In this document: positions 52,918 through 62,659 of the stretch, piece after piece
Layout of the letters: every line of letters starts with the position of its first letter
Numbering within the stretch: position 1 is the first letter of the stretch
Source: Chitinophagales bacterium 33-2
GTDB taxonomy: Bacteria > Bacteroidota > Bacteroidia > Chitinophagales > Chitinophagaceae
Length of the DNA stretch: 64,000 bases
Assembly: GCA_002050435.1 (NCBI GenBank)
Contig: MWYV01000036.1
Coordinates: forward strand, 34,054-98,053
Direction: 5' to 3'
The notes under the pieces: generated by a model
What the model was told of the DNA's origin: nothing
The model's input: only the letters and a program-made list of their open reading frames with translations
Databases searched by the model: none
Position numbers and translations under genes: made by a program

Positions 52918-54162
52918 TTATGGAGCTGGAACAACAGGGTCGCCTTCTACAAAATTCAGGTCTTTTCCAAATGTTTCCTTAGAAAAGGCAGCAGCAATTA
53001 AACTGATGACCATCACTACAATCCCGGTGATCATTCCTGCTGTTACATAATCCATGGATTCCCGTAGCCATTTGAACAACACAATGATCAATGGAAGCGA
53101 ACCGCGCACCATGTTAGGGACTGTAGTTGCAGCTGTTGCTCTCAGGTTGGTTCCGAATTGTTCTGCCGCCATGGTTACAAAAATGGCCCAGAAACCGGTT
53201 CCGAATCCAAGTCCCGCACAAATGATATACATCCGTTCTGCACTGCCGTCTTGCTGCGTGAAGAAAAGACCCATAAAAAGAAGAGTGATCCCGTAAAAAA
53301 TAAACAATGCCTTTTTACGGCTTTTCAGCACCTGGCTTACCAGTCCTATCAGAATGTCGCCAATAGATATGCCGGCATAAGCAAACATGATGGCTCTGCC
53401 AGGATCAATGGTTTCGCTGATACCAAAATGTTTTCCAAATTGGTCGGAAAAAGTTACCAGCACCCCGATTACATACCAGGTAGGCAGACCAATTAAAATG
53501 CTGAGTGCATATTTTTTAAACCTTGCAGCGTTGTTGAAGAACATTCTGAAATCTCCTCTAACCACATTGAGTTGCTTCACCTGGTTGAACATACCGGATT
53601 CAAAAACAGAGACCCTTAATAAAAGTAAAAGCAAACCCAGTCCGCCACCAATAAAATAGCAGATGCGCCAGTCAAAAACCTGCGAAATAAAATAGGCAGC
53701 CACTGCACCAGTCAGTCCAATGCCAGCGACAAGTGAAGTACCGATTCCCCTTTTTTCTTTCGATAATAATTCAGAAACCAGTGTTATGCCTGCGCCTAAT
53801 TCACCTGCAAGTCCAATACCTGCAATAAACCTGACAGCGGCGTATTGCCCTGTGTTTACTACCAGTCCGTTGGCAATATTGGCGAGAGAATATAAAATAA
53901 TGGAACCGAATAAAACACTCAGTCTGCCTCTTTTGTCGCCCATGATGCCCCAGATGATCCCACCTATAAGCAAACCCGCCATTTGAATGGAAATGATGTT
54001 CTCACCACTGCTCAAAACCTGTTCTTCATTTAAGCCAAGGCTGCGCAAACTTTGTTTACGAATGATGCCAAAGAGCAAAAGGTCATAGATGTCAACAAAA
54101 TATCCTAATGCACCAACGATTACCGGAACGGAAAATATCCCGTACTTACGAGTTTGAGTCAT
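52918..54162 (-). CDS. MFS transporter, sugar/metabolite-proton symporter type
   Basis: 414 residues, about twelve transmembrane helices. LIGGIIWGIMGDKRGRLSVLFGSIILYSLANI is the signature loop 2-3 (GxxxDxxGRR-like) and RFIAGIGLAGELGAGITLVSELLSKEKRG the following helix pair, as in the metabolite:proton symporters. Substrate unknown. It starts 17 bases before the end of the upstream dedA gene and thus overlaps it. Confidence 0.9.
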   Translation of the reverse strand: MTQTRKYGIFSVPVIVGALGYFVDIYDLLLFGIIRKQSLRSLGLNEEQVLSSGENIISIQMAGLLIGGIIWGIMGDKRGRLSVLFGSIILYSLANIANGLVVNTGQYAAVRFIAGIGLAGELGAGITLVSELLSKEKRGIGTSLVAGIGLTGAVAAYFISQVFDWRICYFIGGGLGLLLLLLRVSVFESGMFNQVKQLNVVRGDFRMFFNNAARFKKYALSILIGLPTWYVIGVLVTFSDQFGKHFGISETIDPGRAIMFAYAGISIGDILIGLVSQVLKSRKKALFIFYGITLLFMGLFFTQQDGSAERMYIICAGLGFGTGFWAIFVTMAAEQFGTNLRATAATTVPNMVRGSLPLIIVLFKWLRESMDYVTAGMITGIVVMVISLIAAAFSKETFGKDLNFVEGDPVVPAP

Positions 54163-54847
54163 TTAAAATGTTTTCCGTTGGAACCACTTTCTTTTTTGCG
54201 AAGAACAATTTCCAGATAACGGGCAGCGTGGTAATTAATACGATAACAATAGTAATGGTTTCAATATGATCTTTCAAACTGAAATCAAATTTTTGCTGCA
54301 CCCAGGTTTGAAGAAAATAACCACCCAGCATCATGCTGCAAACCCATGCTATGCTTCCCAGCACATTGTACAGGATGAACGTAGGCCGGTGCATCTTTAC
54401 AATGCCGGCTACAATGGGAGCAAAAGTTCGGAGTATGGGTAAAAATTTTGCAAGAAAGATGGTAGCCTTTCCGTATTCATGGTAAAAATCCGTTGCCCTT
54501 ATCAGGTGCTTTCTTTTGAAGATCCATGTTTCCTTTCTTTCATACAACAATGGCCCCGTTTTTCTTCCAAACCAATAGCCTACCAGGTTACCCAGGATGG
54601 AAGCAACGATCACCAGTAAGACGACACCTCCGATCATCCCAAAAAATTCATCAGATAACTGGTCAAGGTAAATACCGGCGGCAAATAAAAGGGAATCGCC
54701 GGGAAGAAAGAAACCAATAAAAAGGCCTGTTTCTGCAAAAACAATAAAGATCAGCAGATACAGTCCGCCGTTGTTAATGATCCATTCAATGAACCGATGA
54801 ATAAATCCGCCACCTTCCAACAAAAAAATATGCAATAAGTTATCCAT
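54146..54847 (-). CDS. DedA-family membrane protein
   Basis: 233 residues. Signature: ETGLFIGFFLPGDSLLFAAG and GNLVGYWFGRKTGPLLYERK, followed by FYHEYGKATIFLAKFLPILRTFAPIVAGIVKM (E/R loop of the DedA family). Members are undecaprenyl-phosphate or lipid flippases. Position between a symporter and an MFS gene in one run. Confidence 0.94.
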   Translation of the reverse strand: MDNLLHIFLLEGGGFIHRFIEWIINNGGLYLLIFIVFAETGLFIGFFLPGDSLLFAAGIYLDQLSDEFFGMIGGVVLLVIVASILGNLVGYWFGRKTGPLLYERKETWIFKRKHLIRATDFYHEYGKATIFLAKFLPILRTFAPIVAGIVKMHRPTFILYNVLGSIAWVCSMMLGGYFLQTWVQQKFDFSLKDHIETITIVIVLITTLPVIWKLFFAKKKVVPTENILNDSNS

Positions 54848-54855
54848 GTCGTTTA

Positions 54856-56133
54856 TTACGGATGTTTACCGGGTTCAAGTTTTCCCAATTGTTTTGCAAT
54901 AATAGTGGCTATTGTACAATCGCTGGTCACATTTACTGTGGTTCTCAGCATATCCAATGGCCGGTCCACGGCAAATATAAGGGCCAATCCGGCTTCGGGA
55001 ATTCCGGCCTGTGCAAGCACAATAATCAGCATAACCATTCCGGCACCGGGTACAGCTGCAGAACCAATAGATGCCAGCGTTGCTGTTAAAATAATGGCCA
55101 GCTGTGCGCCGAGGGTCAGATCCATTCCAAAAGCCTGCGCAATAAAAATGGCAGCAACGGCCTGGTATAAACTTGTTCCATCCATATTGATCGTGGCACC
55201 AATGGGCAATACAAAACTGGTTACCTCATTATCCACACCAACGTTCTTTTCCGTTACTTCCATGGACACCGGAAGTGTGGCAGCACTGGAGCTGGTTGAA
55301 AATCCAAGCAGCTGCGCTGGAAAGATCTGTTTGAGAAACCGGTATGGATTTCTTTTTGTGAAAAGGTAAATCAGCGCAGGATAAAAAACCAGCAGCATGA
55401 TGAATAAGCCAATGACTACAGAGAATGAATACCAGCCAAGGGCTTTAAAAAGATCCACACTGGGCGATTCAGAAACCAGTGATGCGATGAGTGCAAAAAC
55501 ACCAAATGGCGCAGCCAGCATGATCAGGTCGATCATCTTTAAAATAATATCATTGGCACTATCGAAAAAATCTTTAAATGGTTTTACGGTTGTTTCCGGC
55601 AACATGATCATGGAGATCCCAACAAACAAAGCAAAGAAGATCACCTGTAACATCCTTGTGTTGGAAGTGGTGGCAGCGAAAATATTATCGGGTACCATGT
55701 CCTCAAAAAATTTCAAGGGGCCTGATTGCTGCTTTTGAGCCTCTGCCTGCTTTTCTTCCACAACACCACCATAGGTAGTCAACATTTCATTGCGGGTAGT
55801 TTCGCTGATGGAATTGCCTGGTTTAATGATATTGGCCACCACCAGTCCAAGGCTCACGGCAAATACGGTAGTAAAAAGATAGAAGCCTATAGTGCGAAAA
55901 CCCATTACCGAAAGCTTGGTCACATCTTTAAGGTCCGATATGCCTTTTATAAGTGAAGCGAGAATGAGGGGAACAGCAATCAGCTTCAGCAGGTTAATAA
56001 AAATAGTTCCGAAAGGTTTGATCCAGTCCCGGATGAACTGCACGCCATTGGCAAACTGCAGCATGATGACGGCGAACAAAACACCTGCAATCATTCCAAT
56101 GATGATGCGTACATAAAGAGGTAGCTTTTTCAT
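54856..56133 (-). CDS. Dicarboxylate/amino acid:cation symporter (DAACS)
   Basis: 425 residues of the GltP/DctA family of sodium- or proton-coupled carriers of glutamate, aspartate or C4-dicarboxylates. LGFSTSSSAATLPVSMEV is the serine-rich hairpin, VLPIGATINMDGTSLYQAVAAIFIAQ the NMDGT motif, and VDRPLDMLRTTVNVTSDCTIATIIAK the end motif. First gene of the run; 8 bases before dedA. Confidence 0.95.
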   Translation of the reverse strand: MKKLPLYVRIIIGMIAGVLFAVIMLQFANGVQFIRDWIKPFGTIFINLLKLIAVPLILASLIKGISDLKDVTKLSVMGFRTIGFYLFTTVFAVSLGLVVANIIKPGNSISETTRNEMLTTYGGVVEEKQAEAQKQQSGPLKFFEDMVPDNIFAATTSNTRMLQVIFFALFVGISMIMLPETTVKPFKDFFDSANDIILKMIDLIMLAAPFGVFALIASLVSESPSVDLFKALGWYSFSVVIGLFIMLLVFYPALIYLFTKRNPYRFLKQIFPAQLLGFSTSSSAATLPVSMEVTEKNVGVDNEVTSFVLPIGATINMDGTSLYQAVAAIFIAQAFGMDLTLGAQLAIILTATLASIGSAAVPGAGMVMLIIVLAQAGIPEAGLALIFAVDRPLDMLRTTVNVTSDCTIATIIAKQLGKLEPGKHP

Positions 56134-56364
56134 TCAATCGTTTTAATCTTTCAATTGCGCCTCGAAAAATAATCAAAAATTATATGCAGGGGTCTAAAAC
56201 TTAAAAGGCGGAAGGCGAGGAAGGGGTAGCGTTTCTAACAATTGCCATTAATCAGAAAACCAATGTTGTTTGTCAATTATTTTATATTTTACGGGCTTTA
56301 TTTATATTAAACCAAATCCATCTGCACTGAATTGATTCAGGCAACAGATGCTAATTTCTAAAGA

Positions 56365-57993
56365 ATGAGAAAAATATTAAGTAAAGTTCTTGCTTTAGCT
56401 GCGGTGTTTGTCTTACCAATGATTGCCAGGGCGCAGGGTACACCAACGGAAAAAGGAATTGATCAGCGAATTGATGAATGGTTTCGCCCCATCGCTGATG
56501 CTGTTGTTGGTGTGGTTTTCTTTGAAGTGCCCTTCGGCAACAACATCCGTATTCCTTTCATAGTTATTCTCTTAGTTATTGGAGCTTTATTTTTTACCCT
56601 CTATTTCTCTTTCATTAATATCAGAAAATTCGGCCTTGCCATTCGGGTGGTCAGGGGTAAATATGATTACCTTGACAAATCTGCTGCTCATGTAAAAGCA
56701 CCTGAACTCAATGTAACCAGGGAAGGGGATATTCTTGATACTATAAAAGATGAATCCCATCATGGAGAGGTAAACCATTTCCAGGCATTGGCAACAGCTG
56801 TTTCAGGCACAGTAGGATTAGGAAATATTGCTGGCGTTGCCGTTGCAGTTGCCGTTGGCGGACCGGGTGCTACTTTCTGGATGATCGTATGCGGCTTGCT
56901 GGGTATGTCAACCAAGTTTGTTGAATGTACACTTGGGGTGAAGTACAGGGATATGGATTCAAAAGGAACTGTGTTTGGCGGACCAATGTATTACCTGAGT
57001 CGTGGTTTAAAAGAAACGAAAGGCGCTTTTCTTGGAAAACCGCTTGCCATTCTGTTTGCCATACTTTGTATAGGGGGATCTTTTGGCGGCGGTAATGCTT
57101 TTCAATCCAATCAGGCAACACAACAGATCATCAGCATGACGGGACTGCAGGGTGGATCTTCCGGCTTTATTATCGGAATTATCCTGGCCATACTGGTAGG
57201 TGTTGTGATCATTGGAGGAATTAAAAGGATCGCGCAGGTAACTGAAAAGATCGTTCCTTTCATGGCAGGCTTATACATCCTGGCTTCATTGATAATTATA
57301 CTGGCCCATTTTTCTTTGATTGATGATGCTTTCAGAGAGATCTTCACCCAGGCATTTACCCCGGCTGCAGGATTGGGGGGAGTTGCAGGCGTTCTGATCC
57401 AGGGATTCCGGAGAGCTGTATTTTCAAATGAAGCGGGTGCCGGATCGGCAGCCATTGCGCATTCTGCAGTGAGAACAAGGTATCCTGCATCGGAAGGAAT
57501 TGTTGCCTTGCTTGAACCTTTTATTGATACTGTGGTGATTTGTACAATGACCGCACTGGTAATTGTGATCTATAACCTTAATGGTGCTCATTTTGTTTAC
57601 GGCCAGCCAGGAAACCTGGGTGGAGTGGATCTAACTTCAGCTGCCTACAATGATGTCATTCCGAATTTCTCGTATGTATTAACAGTCGCCATCGTGTTGT
57701 TTGCTTTTTCAACCATGATCTCCTGGTCTTACTATGGTTTACAGGCCTGGAAGTATTTATTTGGAAGAAGTAAAACTTCCGACCTTAGCTATAAATTGCT
57801 CTTTCTTTCTTTTGTAGTGATTGGGGCCTCCGCCACGCTGGGCGCTGTAATTGATTTTTCTGATGCCATGATTCTTGCGATGGTATTTCCTAATATGATT
57901 GGTTTATTCTTTCTTTTCCCTAAAGTAAAACAGGAATTGACACGGTACCTGAAGGCGATCCGGGATACGCGGGGACAACAAAACATAAAATAA
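56365..57993 (+). CDS. Alanine/glycine:cation symporter (AGCS)
   Basis: 542 residues with an N-terminal signal-like segment (1-24, ending ARAQ) that many AGCS proteins lack, then about eleven transmembrane helices. Family motif: HFQALATAVSGTVGLGNIAGVAVAVAVGGPGATFWM, further GFRRAVFSNEAGAGSAAIAHSA. Sodium- or proton-coupled import of alanine or glycine is predicted. A terminator follows. Confidence 0.95.
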   Translation: MRKILSKVLALAAVFVLPMIARAQGTPTEKGIDQRIDEWFRPIADAVVGVVFFEVPFGNNIRIPFIVILLVIGALFFTLYFSFINIRKFGLAIRVVRGKYDYLDKSAAHVKAPELNVTREGDILDTIKDESHHGEVNHFQALATAVSGTVGLGNIAGVAVAVAVGGPGATFWMIVCGLLGMSTKFVECTLGVKYRDMDSKGTVFGGPMYYLSRGLKETKGAFLGKPLAILFAILCIGGSFGGGNAFQSNQATQQIISMTGLQGGSSGFIIGIILAILVGVVIIGGIKRIAQVTEKIVPFMAGLYILASLIIILAHFSLIDDAFREIFTQAFTPAAGLGGVAGVLIQGFRRAVFSNEAGAGSAAIAHSAVRTRYPASEGIVALLEPFIDTVVICTMTALVIVIYNLNGAHFVYGQPGNLGGVDLTSAAYNDVIPNFSYVLTVAIVLFAFSTMISWSYYGLQAWKYLFGRSKTSDLSYKLLFLSFVVIGASATLGAVIDFSDAMILAMVFPNMIGLFFLFPKVKQELTRYLKAIRDTRGQQNIK

Positions 57994-58009
57994 TTTTATC
58001 CATATCAGA

Positions 58010-58034
58010 AGCAGCCGGAAGGCTGCTTTTTTTG
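58010..58034 (+). terminator. Terminator of the AGCS gene
   Basis: AGCAGCC-GGAA-GGCTGCT followed by T's; strong. Confidence 0.92.
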
Positions 58035-58047
58035 TAATGGCAGGTTG

Positions 58048-58055
58048 TACTTTTG
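58048..58055 (+). promoter_or_regulatory. Sigma-A -7 box of the YebC gene
   Basis: TACTTTTG, a perfect TAnnTTTG, 42 bases before ATG 58097. Confidence 0.55.
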
Positions 58056-58096
58056 CAGCCTTGAGCAGCCTTTGATTCATCACTAAAAATATTTTA

Positions 58097-58819
58097 ATGG
58101 GTCGCATATTTGAAGTCAGGAAATCCACCATGTTTGCCAGGTGGGATCGCATGGCAAAACAGTTTACCAGAATAGGCAAAGAGATCGCCATTGCAGTTAA
58201 GGCAGGCGGACCTGATCCGGGCATTAATCCGGCATTAAGAAGATCCATGCAGAATGCCAAGAATGTGAACATGCCAAAGGATCGCATAGAAGCAGCGATA
58301 AAAAGGGCACAGGGCAAGGAAATGGAAAATTTCGAGGAGATTCTCTATGAAGGTTACGGTCCGCATGGTGTTCCCATACTTGTAGAAACGGCCACAGATA
58401 ATCATGTAAGAACAGTGGCCAATGTAAAAGCCATTTTTAATAAAGGCCATGGTGTTCTAGGGAATAGCGGAAGCGTGAGTTTCCAGTTCAGGAAGATGGG
58501 CGTTTTTAAATTGAAACCCGAAGGTTTGAATCCGGAAGATATGGAATTGGAACTGATCGATCATGGCCTGGAAGAATTGGGTGAAAGCACCACCGAGGAA
58601 GGTGCCGATGTTATTATTTTAAGATGTGCTTTTAATGATTTTGGAAACATGCAAAAAGCACTGGAAGAAAAAGGCATGCATCCTTTAAGCGCTGAAGTGG
58701 AATGGATCCCTTCCACTACCGTGGAATTAGCGGAAGAGCAGGCGCAGGAAGTTTTGAAACTGGTTGACAAACTGGAACAGGATGAAGATGTTCAAAAAGT
58801 ATTTCACAACCTTCAATAA
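58097..58819 (+). CDS. YebC/PmpR-family protein
   Basis: 240 residues of the TACO1/YebC family, DNA-binding regulators or translation factors that relieve ribosome stalling at proline tracts. [30 protein letters not shown] and [30 protein letters not shown], then [27 protein letters not shown] are family hallmarks. Length is standard. Its terminator sits directly against the start of the next gene. Confidence 0.96.
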   Translation: MGRIFEVRKSTMFARWDRMAKQFTRIGKEIAIAVKAGGPDPGINPALRRSMQNAKNVNMPKDRIEAAIKRAQGKEMENFEEILYEGYGPHGVPILVETATDNHVRTVANVKAIFNKGHGVLGNSGSVSFQFRKMGVFKLKPEGLNPEDMELELIDHGLEELGESTTEEGADVIILRCAFNDFGNMQKALEEKGMHPLSAEVEWIPSTTVELAEEQAQEVLKLVDKLEQDEDVQKVFHNLQ

Positions 58820-58824
58820 CCCGA

Positions 58825-58846
58825 AACCGCTTTTGCGGTTTTTTTA
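58825..58846 (+). terminator. Terminator abutting the next start codon
   Basis: AACCGC-TTTT-GCGGTT followed by TTTTT; the A of the final TTTA is the first base of ATG 58846. Confidence 0.85.
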
Positions 58847-59241
58847 TGGAAAATAAACCTGTAATATTATTTGATGGCATTTGCAATTTCTGCAATGCAA
58901 CTGTGAATCGAATCATCAGGTTCGACAAAAAAGCTGCTTTTCTATTTGCACCTTTGCAAAGTGAAGCTGGTTTAAAAATGATTCATCAATACCAATTGCC
59001 CCAAACTCCAAATTCTTTTGTTCTGATTGAAAAAAATAAAGTTTACCTGAGGTCCACCGCTGCATTAAAAGTTTTCGGATACCTGCCCTGGTACCTGCGC
59101 TGGATAAAAGTTTTTTTGTTTGTTCCTTTATTTATCAGGGATGGGATTTACAATGCTGTCGCCAACAACCGGCACCGTTTGTCTGGGAAAAAAGAACATT
59201 GTATGATCCCTTCCGCAGATCAAAAGAAAAGATTTCTTTGA
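58846..59241 (+). CDS. DCC-family thiol-disulfide oxidoreductase-like protein (DUF393)
   Basis: 131 residues. Motif DGICNFC (DxxCxxC) at about 10-16 gives the family name; NATVNRIIRFDKKAAFLFAPLQSEAG follows. A thioredoxin-like fold is probable. Redox partner unknown. The start codon touches the terminator of the YebC gene, so it needs a promoter inside that gene or read-through. Confidence 0.92.
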   Translation: MENKPVILFDGICNFCNATVNRIIRFDKKAAFLFAPLQSEAGLKMIHQYQLPQTPNSFVLIEKNKVYLRSTAALKVFGYLPWYLRWIKVFLFVPLFIRDGIYNAVANNRHRLSGKKEHCMIPSADQKKRFL

Positions 59242-59263
59242 AAGCTCAATGCGTTTAAAACAA

Positions 59264-60082
59264 TTATACCCCCGGTATGTCGATCGTGCCCTGCAGGTAC
59301 AACTGGCACTTGCCGGTCATGATCACGCGGTCGTTTTGCAAACTGCATTCCAGCATGCCGCCTCTTTTTGAAGCCTGCCAGCAATTCAATTTTGTTTTAT
59401 GCAGCTTGGCTGCCCAGTAAGGTACAATATTACAATGCGCGGAGCCGGTAACCGGATCTTCTGCAATGCCTGCTGAAGGATAAAAACACCGCGAAACTAC
59501 ATCTGCGCTTTTTCCTTTTGCTGTAACAATCACACCCACAGTTTCAATTTCTGCAAGCATGGAAAAATCTGGTGCTACATTTAATACAGCCGCTTCATCA
59601 GGTAATACAATGAAATAATCCCTCGACCGCAATACTTCAACCGCATTCACAATGCCCATGGCTTCTAACAGTTTTGGAGGCGTTGCTGTAGAAACCGGAT
59701 CCCTTGCAGGGAAGTCGAGGCTGTATTTTCCATCTTTAAATGTGGCTTTCAGGTTCCCTGCTTTCTCAGTACTGAAATGAATTTCAGTGGCCTGGGGCTC
59801 GATAAAATTTTTGATCACATAGGCGGATGCGAGGGTGGCATGACCGCAAAGATCAATTTCAAATTCCGGGGTAAACCACCGGATGTGCCAGGATCCTTCA
59901 GGACTGTTTCCCAAAAGAGTGGTTTGTTTTACAATAAAAGCAGTTTCACTCAAATTATTTTCCATGGCGATCTGTAGCATAAGCGTTTCATCCAGCCAGC
60001 TTTCAAGTGGAATCACTGCTGCAGGATTCCCTTCAAAAACTTTTTCAGCAAAAGCATCCACCTGGTAGATATCCAATTTCAT
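59264..60082 (-). CDS. PhzF-family isomerase-like protein
   Basis: 272 residues of the PhzF/diaminopimelate-epimerase fold. QVDAFAEKVFEGNPAAVIPLESWLDE starts the first half, NLSETAFIVKQ holds the catalytic glutamate (E46), and GIAEDPVTGSAHCNIVPYWA the second-half anion-binding motif. Substrate unknown; relatives isomerise dihydrohydroxyanthranilate. Confidence 0.93.
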   Translation of the reverse strand: MKLDIYQVDAFAEKVFEGNPAAVIPLESWLDETLMLQIAMENNLSETAFIVKQTTLLGNSPEGSWHIRWFTPEFEIDLCGHATLASAYVIKNFIEPQATEIHFSTEKAGNLKATFKDGKYSLDFPARDPVSTATPPKLLEAMGIVNAVEVLRSRDYFIVLPDEAAVLNVAPDFSMLAEIETVGVIVTAKGKSADVVSRCFYPSAGIAEDPVTGSAHCNIVPYWAAKLHKTKLNCWQASKRGGMLECSLQNDRVIMTGKCQLYLQGTIDIPGV

Positions 60083-60166
60083 AAATTTATCAAATAAGAC
60101 TTAAGAGATCTGGTTAGGGGTTAGGGGAAACCCGTTAAACTTTAATTTTCAAACTCCAAACAACTA

Positions 60167-62554
60167 CTACTCCGCCATCATTTCTCTTATCACCGCTGCA
60201 ATTTCTTCTGCATTGGGTTTACTGAAATAGTCGCCGTCGCTGCCATAAGAAGGACGGTGTGCTTTTGCTGTAATGGTCCTTGGTGCTACATCCAGCCAGC
60301 GATAACCTTTCTGTTCTTCCATAACCATATTGAACATAAAAGCTGCCGCACCACCCGGAACATCTTCGTCAACAAAAACGATCCTGTTGGTTTTCTTCAA
60401 TGAATTGAGAATGGAATGATGAATATCAAAAGGCAACAAAGTTTGTACATCTACTACTTCGCAATGGGTGCCCTGCTGCTCCAGCATTTTCACCGCATCT
60501 GTAACAATACGCAAAGTGGAACCATAACTCACGATGGTCACATCATCACCTTCATGAATGATTTCGGGTACGCCCAGGGGAACAGTAAAATCAAGAAGGT
60601 TAGAAGGAAGTTTTTCTTTCAACCTGTAACCATTCAGGCATTCCACCACAATTCCCGGATCGTTGCCAAGCAGCAAGGTATTATACATACCAACTGCCTG
60701 CGTCATATTTCTGGGCACACAAACAAACATGCCTCTTAAGGCATTGATCACCATTCCCATTGGTGAACCACTATGCCAGATGCCTTCCAGCCTGTGCCCA
60801 CGTGTTCTTACAATCAGCGGACAACTTTGTTGTCCACGTGTACGATAATGAAGCGTAGATACGTCGTCGCTTAAAGGCTGAAGGCCATACAGCAGGTAAT
60901 CGAGGTATTGAATTTCTGCAATAGGTCTGAGTCCTCTTAATGCCAGGCCCATGCCCTGCCCCATGATAGTGAGTTCACGGATACCGGTATCAAAAATGCG
61001 TTCTTCACCATACTTGGCCTGCAAACCTGAAAAGCCCTGGTTCACATCACCGATATAACCAAGGTCTTCACCAAATGCAAATACTTTTGGATTCGCAGCA
61101 AACAGCTGGTCGAAATACTGGTTCAATATTTCAAAACCATTCTGTGTGACAGCATCTTCGGCATATTGCGCCGCAACCACCTCCACTTTCAGTGCAGATT
61201 TTGGTCCTTCATTGTATAAAAATGAATTGTACAGTCCTTTATTTTCTTTTAGAAGATCGGCATGATAATCTTTTATCCAATAAGCTGCATCGGCATTGCC
61301 GGTGAGGTTGATGGCATTACTTAATATCCTTAATACATCCCGTCTCAAAGGTTCGCGTAAAGAAGACAATTCTGTACTTAATGAATTTAATTCTTCAATG
61401 CCCGTTTTACCGGCTACATCATTTAAAAGATCAACTGCCCTGCTCACCTGTTGTTTGATGGGCTGGAGATACTTTTCCCATGCGCTGTTCTTTTGTGCCC
61501 TGACTAGGTCTTTCGCCTCATTTTCAATAGCGGTCAATTCTTCTTCCGTTGCCAGCGCATTAGCAACCAGCCAGGTTTTCATTTTTTTCAAACCATCCCA
61601 TTCTTTTTCCCATTCCAGTCTTTCTGCGCTTTTATAGCGTTCGTGACTTCCGGAAGTGGAATGCCCCTGGGGCTGGGTTAATTCTTCAACATGAAATAGC
61701 GCAGGCACATGGTTTTCCCTGGCGTAACGGATCCCTTCTTCAAAAGCTTCGCACATGCCGGCATAATCCCAGCCTTTCACCTTATATATATTGATGCCGT
61801 TTGTGGTTGCTTCCTTTTGAAATCCTTTCAGCGCTTCAGAAATGGAAGCTTTGGTTGTCTGGAATTTTTTTGGAACAGAAATGCCGTAGCCATCATCCCA
61901 CACAAATACCACCAGGGGCACCTGGAGCACCCCAGCCGCATTCATGGTTTCCCAAAATTGCCCTTCGGAAGTGGAAGCATCGCCAATGGTACAAAAACAT
62001 ACTTCATTGCCCTGATCAGACAAATGGGAAAGGTTGTGAAGCGCCGGAACATTTCTGAAAGACTTGGAGGCAAAGGCCAAACCAAGTCCACGAACCATTT
62101 GTCCGGCAGTAGGAGCGATATCTGAAGAAATGTTTTTCAGCGTGGTCAGGTCCAGCCACTCGCCTGCTTGGTTTACAAACGGTGTAGCAAAATGGGCATT
62201 CATTTGCCGGCCTGCGGAAAAAGGGTCATTCTTTACATCCGGATCAGAATACAGCTGGGAGAAAAACTGCTCCACTGTAGCCAGTTCGCTGGCAAACATA
62301 AAGGTCTGGTCGCGGTAATAACCCGACCTGAAATCTCCAGGCTGGAAAAATTTGGCCATTGCCACCTGGGCCACCTCTTTACCATCTCCGAAGATGCCGA
62401 ATTTGGCCTTCCCGGTAAGTACTTCCTTTCTTCCTAACAGGCTGGTTTCCCGGCTGATACAGGCCCAGCGGTAATCTTTCATCACTTCGTTCCGGAAGTT
62501 GTCGAAGGATAGCTTTTCCACAGACTGGCCCTGGGCCTCAAAAGAATTTTCCAT
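60167..62554 (-). CDS. Fused E1 alpha-beta of branched-chain 2-oxoacid dehydrogenase
   Basis: 795 residues: the alpha part (about 1-420) holds the thiamine-diphosphate motif GDASTSEGQFWETMNAAGV, and the beta part (about 450-795) contains the pyrimidine-binding VFAFGEDLGYIGDVNQGF region and the transketolase C-terminal domain (VSYGSTLRIVTDAVKMLEQQGTHCEVVDVQTLLPFD). Fusion of the E1 subunits is common in Bacteroidota. It decarboxylates 2-oxoisovalerate-like acids and feeds lipoyl E2. No E2 or E3 gene is adjacent. Confidence 0.94.
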   Translation of the reverse strand: MENSFEAQGQSVEKLSFDNFRNEVMKDYRWACISRETSLLGRKEVLTGKAKFGIFGDGKEVAQVAMAKFFQPGDFRSGYYRDQTFMFASELATVEQFFSQLYSDPDVKNDPFSAGRQMNAHFATPFVNQAGEWLDLTTLKNISSDIAPTAGQMVRGLGLAFASKSFRNVPALHNLSHLSDQGNEVCFCTIGDASTSEGQFWETMNAAGVLQVPLVVFVWDDGYGISVPKKFQTTKASISEALKGFQKEATTNGINIYKVKGWDYAGMCEAFEEGIRYARENHVPALFHVEELTQPQGHSTSGSHERYKSAERLEWEKEWDGLKKMKTWLVANALATEEELTAIENEAKDLVRAQKNSAWEKYLQPIKQQVSRAVDLLNDVAGKTGIEELNSLSTELSSLREPLRRDVLRILSNAINLTGNADAAYWIKDYHADLLKENKGLYNSFLYNEGPKSALKVEVVAAQYAEDAVTQNGFEILNQYFDQLFAANPKVFAFGEDLGYIGDVNQGFSGLQAKYGEERIFDTGIRELTIMGQGMGLALRGLRPIAEIQYLDYLLYGLQPLSDDVSTLHYRTRGQQSCPLIVRTRGHRLEGIWHSGSPMGMVINALRGMFVCVPRNMTQAVGMYNTLLLGNDPGIVVECLNGYRLKEKLPSNLLDFTVPLGVPEIIHEGDDVTIVSYGSTLRIVTDAVKMLEQQGTHCEVVDVQTLLPFDIHHSILNSLKKTNRIVFVDEDVPGGAAAFMFNMVMEEQKGYRWLDVAPRTITAKAHRPSYGSDGDYFSKPNAEEIAAVIREMMAE

Positions 62555-62558
62555 ACGG

Positions 62559-62566
62559 CAAAAATA
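62559..62566 (-). promoter_or_regulatory. TAnnTTTG box five bases before the E1 start
   Basis: TATTTTTG on the minus strand, perfect -7 box; the ATG is just downstream (leaderless mRNA). Confidence 0.55.
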
Positions 62567-62634
62567 GGCTTTAGCGGTTATCGTTAAAAAAACACAAATT
62601 GTCTATTTCCCTATGCATTCCAATTGGTTTAGGT

Positions 62635-62642
62635 TATTTTTG
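62635..62642 (+). promoter_or_regulatory. Sigma-A -7 box of the DUF1573 pair
   Basis: TATTTTTG, 18 bases before ATG 62660. Confidence 0.5.
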
Positions 62643-62659
62643 GAGGCAATCAGCATTAT

